A stretch of 29,652 nucleotides of DNA from Phoronis australis (lineage: Eukaryota > Phoronida > Phoronidae), in assembly GCA_002633005.1 (NCBI GenBank), contig NMRA01000321.1, forward strand, positions 1 to 29,652, in the 5' to 3' direction. The position numbers and the translations under genes are program-made. The notes under the pieces are model-generated. The model had not been told where the DNA came from. It worked only from the letters and a program-made list of their open reading frames with translations, and made no database searches. Below are positions 12,244 to 24,200 of this stretch, in pieces. Every line of letters starts with the position of its first letter. The stretch's first letter is position 1.

Positions 12244-15200
12244 CTGAAAATAAAGTTTGGACAATTTCACAGAACGGGCCTGTGCGTTAGCGAGACCGCG
12301 AGCGCTTTTGGAGACTCAAACATGCCGTGTCTGGAAACCAAATTTGATATGCTACACTAGAAAACTTTCAAGGGCTAAATTGCCCCCGTGGTTACCTGAA
12401 TCTGAAAAAGTCAAACACTTGCAATTTTTTTAAATGTGACGTGGCTCTGCGCTTCTGATCTTAATCAACGGTCGAAATCGCGTCATATTAGTAGCAGACA
12501 AGTCATCACTAAACATTCGAATTCTGAAAGTTTACTGGAGATCCATGACTGAGTTTTCCAGCTTTTCCAGGAAGCTACTTTTCCAGTGCATTCAAACAAA
12601 AATTCAACTAAAAATTCTGGCGAAACCAGTAAGCCGAATCTCCCAGTATTGGGCGCCAGGCTAACAAGACACTAAGACAGCACACTCCATTAAAATACAT
12701 ACACGTCCTAGTGTAAGAGCCACATTAGTGGAGCCCGCGATCGATGTGCAAGGGCAATCTGGCTTTAAAAACTCACCCAGTGCTAATTCAGTCGAGTCAA
12801 AATCGCAAACTAGAATAAGTCAAGTTAGCGGCTGTGAATCAATTAGGAGCGTTAACTTGCCGTATTAAAAAATAAAACAAAGGTTTCCACTAAAAAAATG
12901 AACCAAAGCGATGACTCGCTTTCAGCAGATTACTTATAATGCTTTTCGCTAACCCAGAGTTCTGGTACTAAGTCAGCGTTCACTTACACCACATGTTTTG
13001 ACAAAACTTTATTCTTGTTTTGTTAGTTTCGATCTGCAAGGAGCACTGGACTTCGGAGGTTAGGTAAACACTCACTTTCGTGATTATAGCAAGAGATGGG
13101 CAAAGGTTTATTAGGCAACATTAAACGACAAACAGTGGCAAAAGGCAGTGATACAACTCTTCAAACGTCTCAAATATGAACTTGTCAAAGGGGCTCTCAA
13201 TTGATCACGCAAAACGATAAAAATTAGATTTTTTTCGTTATTATCTGAACACTTATGATGATGTGTGGAGTATGTCAGTAACCTGACAAGGTCTTGGCCA
13301 GGTCGCGACGTCCGAAAGGTTCATGCCAGTACAACTCACATGCGTCCTCAGCTTCTGATCGTCCCCAATACACTACATATAATACTACAATGTATGACAC
13401 TCCCGACTAGAAATTCCACGGGCGCTTCACTTCAGCCGTCCATAGCAAACATAAAACTCAATAAATTTACACAAAACAGGGGTTCAACAAACCATGAAGA
13501 ATTGTTCTTTCTCCCAATATCATTCACGGTGTCTAGTTACGGCGACTTCGTAAGAAATTCGCAGTCAAAGAACAGAAATGTTCACAAAAAGCCCCCACAC
13601 ACTTTCACCCTGGGCCCGTCGAGGTCAAGGACGGTACGGGAATTGCCGGTTTGTCACGTAAAGTCACGATGTCGATAACTACACTTAGCCGCCAGTAGAA
13701 AAACTATTGAGTAATTCCGTAACTCACCGGCAATTTCCGTACCGTCCTTGACCTCGACGGGCCCAGGGTGAAAGTTTGGGGGCTTTTTGTGAACAGTTTT
13801 GTTCTTTGACTGCGAATTTCTTACATAGTCGCCGTAACTGGACACCGTGAATGGTATTGGGAGAAAGAACAATTCTTCATGGTTTGTTGAACCCCTGTTT
13901 TGTGTAAATTTATTGAGTTTTATGTTTGCTATGAACGGCTGAAGTGAAGCACCCGTGGAATTTCTAGTCGGTAGTGTCATACATTGTAGTATTATATGCA
14001 GTGTATTGGGGACGATCAGAAGCTGAGGACGCCTGTGGTACAACTCTGTGATGGTATACGAGACAAAAAATGCACGCCGCAATGTTTTGTGACTCAACAT
14101 CATGACTCTTAAATCTTAAACCAGTTCAAAAGTTACCGAAGAGTTATTTTTGGTAGCATGCGTCGATGCTCCTGTTCAAATTAAATTTCTGTATTATATA
14201 CGAGGCACACTTTTTGTTTGATTGATCTATCAGTTATCAACGCAGATGTGAGCTCAAAGTGGCAATAAAGTATAAATATGTCACGTAATCTAATTATTGA
14301 TAGTTATTTTCTGAAGCGATGTCAATTGATTTCGTAATTAGTCATTGATTCTAATTATTAAAAAAGCTGATTGTGGCGGAAACATTTTTGTCGAAGTCAC
14401 TAACAGCGTCACAGCTGAGTTTTGTGTCCTGTTGAAGACAGTAATATTGAGAATTTAGCAAAGGATGGTGATGGTGTCGCTGAAGGGGAATGTGAACTAA
14501 GTAGGCCTATAGTAGTATAATTTGTTGTGTTCCACTCTCAACACGACAATGAAAAGATATTGCATTTTAGGTTGCGAAAAGAGCCTTGTGTTTAATAGAT
14601 ATCATCTTACTATATCTCACAACACTGCTAGTTTATACGTGCACAAAATCTGGGTTCAGTTTAATTGGAAATATTTTTAGTATGAACTTTGCTTAAAAGG
14701 ATAGGCTTACTAAACCGTGTTAAAATGATTTTGTCCTAAATCGTTTCGGTCACATACCATTGTATAATTAGTAATTCCCAGGTATGTATTACAAGTGTGT
14801 TCAGCGAATCTGGTTTAATTGAATTTGTAAACACACCTGTAGATACACTTTTCTCCAAATGACGGACCCGTGTAACATAATTGCATTGCTCCTGAGCAAC
14901 CAATGAGGAATGTAGGATATGCGCACAGGAAATTTGGACGTAAGGACGGGCGGTCGGACGGACGGAATAACGCCTACGTACCATTACTATACGTCTTCAC
15001 CTTCGGCATAATTCTGGCCAACCAGTAAGTAGTTTATTTTTTTAAATCATCGAGTCATTCACTCAGAAAATGTGTGGATCCTCAATAACATTAGAATAAG
15101 CAGTACAAATTGGATCCAACAGGTTTCTTACAACATCTGGATACCTTACCTTTAAATTACACGTGATTTATAAGGCGAATTATTTCTCACTACAGATAAA

Positions 15201-18200
15201 AAGAGTCACTGTTATAAAATACACATTTATTAACCAAACCAGAACAAACACAGAAACTATGATTCCATACTTGTTAGTTACTGATGGACATATTATACTT
15301 AACCTCATTTATTTCTAGTTTCAAAATGAGCAAATTACAATGGCTGCACTTCTTTTCATTCTTATTGCATGTAAGATAAGAAGTAGCATTACAAATAAGA
15401 TTACTTAATATACGCACATCCAGCTACACACACATACACCCGCGCGCGTGGCTTCCAAATTTGGTTTGGTTGAAGGTTTTTCAGTCTTCTTTTGTATACG
15501 TGTAGTTTCTCGAGACAAATTTTTAACTTACATATTTTTGGTCCGTCAAATTACCAAAAAATATCTACGGACATTATTTCAAAAGCTTGACCCGTTTTAC
15601 GACAAGTCCATTCCCTAAACGACATTCAAAAGATTGTACAATATCACAAGACCAGTGCAAATGGAGGTCATTTGACTCATGTTTACAGAAAGAGCAATTA
15701 ACGTTTGGTAAAATTCCAATCTTGTCAAGATAAGTATTTGTACTTACAGTTGTATGAGTAATTCTGAACTGGAACCACATTAAATTGGTGTCTTAAGTAA
15801 AAGTAATTGAACAATTGTAGGCTTTTTTCCACCACTCTCTAGTTGTTGTTGTTGTTATTAGACCCTGGAAAACAATGGCTGCACTTGGTTCCGCCTGGTC
15901 ATGCGGCTAAAACATCTCACTGGTCTGTAAGCCAGAAGACGTCATCGAGAACCAAGGAGATGTCTCAGCCGATTGTCCAGGTTGAGCCGACGAAGTCAAT
16001 CAAGTGTAACCAATAAACTGTGCTTCAGTCATTTCCTTTCCAAAAAACCTTAAAGTTGACAAGAAAAGCACAAACAGTGAAAAGTTGATCAGCAATATCT
16101 TTCGTTGACAAAACTTTACCGCCAGCAATACCATAAGAGTAAATCGTTTGCCTCGCTCTTTCAGTGTGCATCCGAACTCGCGAGATTGTTTTCAGACGCC
16201 TTAAAGGCGAAGACAACCTTTTTTCGTGTCATTTTGAGCTAAAATAAGGTTGATTGGTTATCCTAGACAGCTTTTCGTAATTTAATTAATTACTCGTCTC
16301 CTACTCCGGAAGTGACGTTTTGGGAGGCAAGCATTTCGCACCAATTTCTTTTCATATAGTCTGACTGTGAGAGCTGCTGAGTCAGTCATTGTTCTACCTC
16401 GGTTGTGTTAGTTCCGTCGTCGTTTGCTTTCATTTACTAGTCAGTCAACATGCCACACTGTTGCTGCGTACCGGGATGTACTAATTATCGTCTCACGCGC
16501 GCTTTGGGAGAACCTTTCCATCGCTTTCCGAAGGATGACACACTTCGCCGTACTTGGCTCGTTCGTGTGAAGAACGCAGCGTTACCCGTCCACGCAACGT
16601 ACAAAGCAGTGGAGAATTACCGAGTGTGTGGCAAGCACTTTCTACCGTCCGATTACGAAAGAGATTTGTACGCTGAACTAACGAAGGTCCCTGCGAAACA
16701 ACGCCTGAAGAAGGGTGCCATTCCGTCTGTGTTGATTGCCGGCAGTGCCCCGTCGCCAGAGCGGTCCGCCAAGTATACAAAATAAAAAATAGTGTGCCAG
16801 ATTGATATTTTGCTTGTTATTCAGTCCTGGCTAAGTAGTTGAGCTTTTGAAATTGGTGGTTATTATCTCATTGGTTATTTCATTGTAATTAGATTGTAGA
16901 CTGAATAAAGCCTTTAAAAATGTCCATTTCTGCACTTTGCTTGTTTAGTTAACAATTACATTACTAAAAAGATCAGTATGTTTATACATTAGCTTTCAAA
17001 AAAGTTGACTAAATCTCTTTAGGCTGAAAATTGGCGCAATTTTTGAGGACATGATCTCGGTTCATTTTTAAGTGATTTACTGTTATTTTGGATTTCTTTC
17101 AAGGTTTCCCCAAAACTTCGACGAAACTAGCCGAATTTAGACATTTTTCGTCAATTTCTTTAAAACGATGTAGTGCAGTCCGACCATTTGCATGAACTGT
17201 AAATAAGAAATTCACTCAATTCCAGAAGTTGAAGCGAACTTGGCTGTCAATACTGCACCACATCCGAGGCATTCACACTTGGGAGGACGAAGATGGAACT
17301 GTAAAGAGGTGTCAGCACGAACCGCTGTCTGAAGAAAAGCAAAGGCTGACAATGTGGCTTCAAGAAGGTTCCTCCGCGTACAGGGCTCTGAGAAAGATTG
17401 TTACTGCTCCAGCCCTCCTAAAGGACCTCCACCAAATGACACAGTTCAAGCACACGAGTAAGTAAATGTACAATGGTATGTGCAAACTGAAATTCATTTA
17501 TTCCCATCTAAAGTACTATATCAGATTCCAGTACATTTATTTGTTCATTCCTTGGTGTGTTCGACTTACCACTACTTGAGTCGGGCTTACGCATATGCAT
17601 ATTTTAAGGTTGTTGTAAGCATTGGAAACTGGCAATGTATTGTTTGTAGAACACGAGACCAAAAAAGCAGAATTGGTTATGGTCTGTTTTTTGGGTGACC
17701 GATGGTGTGATGAATCTTCTTGTTTCAATGTATTTTCAAGCTCAACTGAAATGAGGTGGTATTGAGAACGCAGGTTTCAAAATGAGTCGGGTTACTGACC
17801 AGAACCAATTATGACTTTTTGGCCTTACGCAATTTAGTAGTACATGGTGTATTTAAAATATTGTTTGATACGCAATATACTGTGTGTGTTTTCCAGGCAT
17901 CCTGGAGTCATTCCATTGTACAGTGCTGAAGTTTGCCCCCAAGCCACTTCACTTCGCATTCCCAGCGATGCAGGCTAGGATGCAGCTGGCAGTCCTGGAC
18001 CACAAATTCAATGTCGGCCGCATGCAGGCTACAGATGATGAAGGTGACTATGAGCTGTACACAGTATTTTGATTGCGGCGAAATCACACTACGAAATTGA
18101 GTTGGCTGGTGAATTTCAACTGAAAACCGTTCATTAGGCACTGGATACTTTCAGAAACACCCGCGTGGATGTCACATACACCAATTTAGGGATAAGGACC

Positions 18201-21200
18201 CCTCTAGAGTGAGGAACAAAATAATGCCGCTCTAAATTGTGGTCAAAATCCACTACTTGTCCCTGAATTTGTGGTTGGGCCACCCTCAGTGAGGTCATAG
18301 ACCCGCCACTGTGGCAAACATTCTTTTAGCGTAGTTTGTCAATTCCAATTGATAATGAAAACCTACTACTGTTAACAGATATTGTCACAATATGTTTGCT
18401 TTTGTTCAGTTTCGTCCATAGTTATTTTAACTACAACCAAAAAACACATCAGTCACTAGACATTTTATGATACTTCAATGTTCACTGTAGCAGAGTTATG
18501 CACCAGCTAAAAGTGACTTCTTATCCATACAATGTTGTCAGATATATTTTATATATTTTCATTTGCATTTATACCGTTCACATTTCATGGCACACAATTT
18601 CTTGCCGTTTCTTCAAAACAATGTTAGAAGTATTCATTTGTTTCAGGCCAACCAAGATATAGATTTGAAGTCCCAAAGGGTGCCTTTGGCGACTGGGTGG
18701 CTAAGCGTGTCTTTGAGCCAAAGAACCACGGCTATGCATTGGCGATGCTAGAGGTGTTCGAGAGGCGACTGGATGAGGGAGTTGTCTACCACAGCGAGGA
18801 GTTTCAACTTCGAGTAAGACCTCTGCCGACAAACATTGCAAGGACTGCCCAGAAGCTACACTTATGACCGACGAATTCCGCACACGAAACCCGCCCTGGT
18901 GCTTCTGCAATTCAGAACTTTTGTTTTTGCTCAAAAATGATGTCATTCTCTGAACAGAAATTAACTAAACTAAACTCATGATATTTGTTAGTTTACATTT
19001 TGTAATTTTGATCAGATCGTGGATGTTATGCATTGAGGTCACACCATCTTTTTGACAGTTTGCTATACCATGTCTCCAAATGTGTAACAGAGCGTAGGTC
19101 GGAAACCCTGTTTGATAAATATCGTTAGTCACCAGGTTGTACATTTAGTTTAAATTGATGAAACCAGGTGAAACTTGTATTTTGAAAGTCAACAAAGCAC
19201 TGAAAACTTACATGTTATCAAGGAATTTCCACCATATTTTCTGTTAGCTACGTTTTCAATATTTGCAAGTTTTTTCATTGATTCGAGTCATCTTGAGAAT
19301 ATAAGCATAATGTACAACTAATTTTGTGTGTGATCCCTGAGAACACTTATTCAGGTTGTTGAATTGTGCAGTCTTATTTCGCATTTTCACGTACAGTAGT
19401 TTTCAAAAAAGTAGATGACTAGCATCGAAATTGGTCTAACTTCATCGTAGTTGTGACAAAATTCTTGAAAAGAACTTCAGGAAATAAAGTTGATTAATCA
19501 TTTGCAAATTTCTCAAAACTATTTCCTCCAAAAAGTTGCCAAGTTTAGATGTGTAGAGATTTCATCAACAATATTTGGAATACTACTGCACTCGTCCTCT
19601 GAGAACAATGCGAGAATAAAAATGTTCTCACTGAATGAGAGCCTGTAATTTCCCAGTGCGACTTCAAGTTATAGTTGTTCTCAAAAGTGAAATTTATCAC
19701 CTTTACAATAAATGAATGCCAGGTTCACAATACCCTGCAAACTGGAATCAAAGAAAGTAAGGTACATGTAAGTTAAGTATAATCTATTTTTTGAAACAAA
19801 CAATGACAGAAGGTAGTTAAAATTAAGAGACACTTGTATCTGTATAACATAAAATGGTAATTTGACTCATGCTAACTGTTCACTCAAAGTCCAAATCAGC
19901 CAAACGAAATCCAGTGTACTCGTCCTCTGCTGGAAAGCGATTCAGGCAAGTAGGCAGCACTGTTTGCCTTTTGCGCCCCAATTTTTTTCCTCGTTGCAAC
20001 CAGTCAAATATTATTCGATAGGCAACTAATCTCATTTGCCTGTAAACAGAAAATGGTATATTTAGAAACTGTTTTAGTAAATTAATGTTAAAATAGGCAC
20101 GAGCCCCTTTTCAACCCCCATGTGTAATCTCACGATTCACCACCTACAAAGTATCAGCAAAATACTGTAAATTCTTTGTAACAAGACCACGCTTATCAGA
20201 CGGACTTTGATCTCCAGCGCAAAATTAGCAGCATTGTATTGAAACCTGAAAGCGCCTTTGTCACCAATATGACCAAAAAAGCATTGTTCACTAAACTAAT
20301 AATAGCAAAATGATGTAATAATAATTATAGTAAGAACAGCCGAAGAAATAGACTTTAGAAGTGCCCCAGGGTACGTACTCTATAGATGTGACAGAGCCAA
20401 TCAGGAGGTTCACTTTTTGAATAGAAAACAAAAATGTGGCAGGGTCCATTTCGCACCAAAATCTTGAATGGGGTGCATTGTTTTGGTCGTAAAAGACCCG
20501 GAAGGTGAAATATTGAGGGATACACTACTGCAGTGGGCTAAATGCGTAGGAAAAAACTACGATATGTAAAAAATGGACATTTCTGCAACCTTGAGCAGCA
20601 CATCCTGGCTGTGGGTTCTCTCCATGTTCTTTAGTAGGCAGGTGTTGCTGAGAGTGACAAGTCAAAATCCAGATGAATGTAAGTCAGACAATAAAATGGG
20701 TTCCAGAGACAATATCAAAAATCCTACCGAAACGATGAAAACACTAACCGAGACGATACAGTCCAAATGAAGTTCAAGACAACGCCAATACAAAAATATC
20801 GCAGACATTACCTCAATACCTGTAGAGCAAACTATCCAACGGAGAAAATATGGCAGCACGTCCCTAACCTACTCCTCATATGGAAGAATACCCCCGGAGC
20901 ACACGTTACTATACCAAAGTTCTATTGCAAGCTAATGGTTGGGAATATTTTATACAACCTCAGACTAACTGTCGCGAACCATTGATACAACAAGATAGTG
21001 GCCTGTGTTCTGCCTTGAGAGACCTCTGTCTGTATTTCGGGCGAGTCACAAGTACGACAAGATAATCCATAATTGGGAGTATTTTTTCAACATAATACTG
21101 GCCTGTGTTCTTATTTTATAGCATAATACCAGGATTTACAATCAGAATGGCTTTATTTTTACTTACGCATTCGTCAGTCTTCCGCCAAGCCCCCTTGGAT

Positions 21201-24200
21201 TCGGAAACCTCCTCCAGTTGGCTCTGTGACTTCGAAAGAAGGTGTCTAGCACACCAGCATTCACATGGGCTGCGAAGTCAGGGTGCTGTGTTAAGCAAGG
21301 CACGGGAAAAGTAGACACAGTGTCCAGTATTGGATTGGCCTCGTCGAACTCTGAACAGCACAAGCATTCCATTGAGGTAGGCATAACAACGCACACAGTG
21401 CATTTGCACCAAGATGTGTCACCACGTCTGTCCTCAGTCGCCGCCTCGTTCCTCTCAACAGCTGCCTGTGCCTGTGCGTACTCTGCCTCGTTATACTCGG
21501 GCTCAAACATGTACCCACCCACTGAATGTCAGTTAAAAAATTCTTCATCACCACTGCTGTGAACAAGGTCTCCGTCACTCACACTACTGTCACTGTGATA
21601 CGGGTCACCGACTCCAGCCATTTTCAACTTACCACACTCTACACAATCCCCAAATCCAACGTAGTTGAGTTCTCTACTAACCTATCTTGCCGCAGAATAC
21701 TCGCCGATGGAAAGAGGTGACGACAAATTTTGCAAAACAGCACAAAACAAACGTAAAACAGATTCTCACGGTAAACTCAACGCAGAACCAAGTGGCGGGA
21801 AACGCTTGCCTCCTAAAACGTCACTTCCGGAGTAGCGGACGAGTAATTAATAAAATTACGAAAAGCTGTAATTAAGTGGAAAATACGTCTAGGATAACCA
21901 ACCAACCTTATTTTAGCTCAAAACGGCATGAAAAAAGGTTGCCTCGTCTTTAATTTCTTGATTGTTTTAAAAGCTTTGACCGTTCAATACCTTTGAAAGC
22001 TGGAATAACGAAGTTTCCCCCATGTCATTTAGAACAGCCTGGATAAGACACCCACGGTCCGTTATGACGGAGCACTAGCGATCATATAAACTGTTTGCAG
22101 AATATAAGTTTATCAGAAGACCTCCATCCATACATGCGACTAACGTAATGCTCGTCTGAGACTCAGGCAAACAAGAAATCCGTATGTATTGCAGCGCTTA
22201 TGAGTTGAGAATGCCTGTTTATGAGCATCCAATCTGCTAGCAGTGTGAACAATCCAAAATTGCACGCATATTAAGTCATGGTGGCAGAGTGACTATACAG
22301 TCAATTCTCCTTTTTATGACCACTCGTGCAACAAAGTGTACATTGCAAGAAATGAAAACAGGGTTGTCAGTTTCAGAAGAGAAACTGAAAGGTCGATTCA
22401 GGTCTTTTTAACACTCATTCCATCGTCATAAAAACTTTCTGCGGAGCTGTAGAGTGTGTTATGTTCCTCCAGTGTTCAAGTCTGTTCATATACTTAGTTA
22501 TTTCAGGCATATACTTGACCAGACCAACAACACACTCTTGTTTGCCAACAACATAGTCATAAGGGGTGTTCCTCAACAACTGCTTCTAGAACTTCAATAA
22601 GCGGTCTTCCATTACTTGATGGCTCAACTAACTTTCGACGCTTTTTCGCATAAAATGGAGAGGCATTGGCTAATTCCTTCAACGGCAAAGCAGGTGGTTT
22701 ACAGGAACTTGGAAGTTTGAAGACGAAAATATGCTGGACAAATCTTGCTACTTCTCTTTCCTAGAAAAAAACAACAGAATTTCAAAACAAACTAAACTGA
22801 GTTCAGTACTAAAAAACGAAACTCCACTCTTGCTTAGACAGTGTTAGTTGGCCTTGCTGCATTCTAGATTATTAATAATTCCTTGAATTAAACACTTTGA
22901 TATAGTCTTAAAAATCAAAAAAGAGTGCCCAATTCATCCCCTTGGTCCTTTGGGATGTAGTCATTCTAGTCTATAAGTTTCCATTATTATCAAATGAACA
23001 AAGTAGAAGTTGGAGCTCATATTTACCGTTCACAAAATGATCGGAGCAGACCACATCTCAATACCGCGGATCGCAATCGCAGAGGGGCCTCCAGCCAAAG
23101 CTTTCGTTACCTTGAGCCCTCCGCTGGGCAGCACTGACACTTTTGCTTTCACATTTCCTGATGGTCACTCCCGTTTGAATAGAGCATTGAGGTACACAAA
23201 AAATGTCTTTGCCGTTGTCTTTCTTGACGGATTCGCAAATTCGAGCTCTACCTAGTAGCTGATCAGCTAGCACACGATAAAAGACAACGCGTTGGCGCAA
23301 GACAAAATGGGTAACCGTGAGCAGCATGGTCTTTGAAGATGTTGCTGCAAGGGGCTTTAACTTTTACTAAACTTGGGCGGAAAGCTTTAGTAATTTCAAT
23401 AAACAAGCCTGTTTCAATACGAAGGCAAAACATATGACGTACAGAAATAGATTTGGAGATGGACTTAGACTCATTCATTTTGTGTAGCAGCGTTTATAAA
23501 AATCACCATATCAGGCAAAGTAGGCGTCAGATGTTCTCCGTAACCTATAATGCACGACCACTGGCAATACTATGAAAGGTAGTGAGAATTTCTTTAATCG
23601 TGCCTGTTCATAGAATAATTACCCTAATGTGGTAATTATGCTGTGTCTAAAAAGTGAAGTATAGCCTTATTAGCAGCTTTGGTACAAAGTGGTATCAGCA
23701 TATGTTCAGTCACACCCAACTAGATGGCTGGCTAGGTTCGGGGTGATAGACTCTGGCACGTTCTTACCTTAACTTCGACAGAGCCCCTGTGCGTTGTGGT
23801 GTATTTGGAGTCGCTGTTCAGCAACTGTTCCGTCGAGTTACTTATGTGGATCTTCATTCCCTGTGTTTAAAATGGCCAATAATGTTGATTCGATAACGGC
23901 TTTGAGATGAAACACAGGAAAAGTTTTTAGCACGGGATGTCAACAACACTTACACTATGGACAGAATACACAAAAAAAAACATTGGCAACATTATGTGTA
24001 GGTTACTGTTCGATCAATTGTAAACCTATCTCAGACCAGATTACTGATTACCTCCCCTGTGCTCTCCATCCGGGATGCTGTGTTGACAGTGTCCCCGAAA
24101 AGACAGTAGCGTGGCATCTTTAGGCCCACCACACCAGCAACAACAGGACCAGAGTGCATGCCTAAAACGGAACACGTGCTACTTCCAATAAATATCGACA

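Larger units (their letters stand above)
16201..21953 (+). mobile_element. Kolobok-like DNA transposon with TTAA target duplication
   Basis: The element is 16205-21949 (5745 bp), flanked by TTAA at 16201-16204 and 21950-21953. Its ends are AGGCGAAGACAACC and, inverted, AGACGAGGCAACC. Terminal inverted repeats run about 135 bp (left) and 150 bp (right). TTAA targets together with a THAP protein and this transposase C-terminus point to the Kolobok superfamily. PiggyBac also uses TTAA but has CCC ends and no THAP domain. The cargo is a THAP gene, the last three exons of a transposase, and a P2X7-ballast-like gene on the minus strand. The catalytic part of the transposase is missing, so this copy cannot move on its own. 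The two flanks together rebuild parts of one older transposase, which confirms the boundaries. Confidence 0.85.

Noticed and set aside
12067-12360. 97-codon plus-strand frame rich in Arg
   Set aside because: It is antisense to the cyclase terminal exon, which is supported by the [10 protein letters not shown] motif and a phase-matched acceptor.
13265-14103. Two similar open frames on opposite strands
   Set aside because: They are mirror copies created by the inverted repeat and resemble no known protein.
16493-16780. 95-codon minus-strand frame
   Set aside because: Antisense shadow of the THAP gene.
21242-21562. 106-codon plus-strand frame
   Set aside because: Antisense shadow of the ballast-like exon.
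16205-21949. PiggyBac element because of the TTAA target
   Set aside because: The ends do not begin with CCC, and the coding content is THAP plus a different transposase type.
22700-23768. The exon at 22760 as the last exon of the cyclase
   Set aside because: It is in phase, but lacks the GKG....WL end of the domain. That end is found instead at 12243, also in phase.
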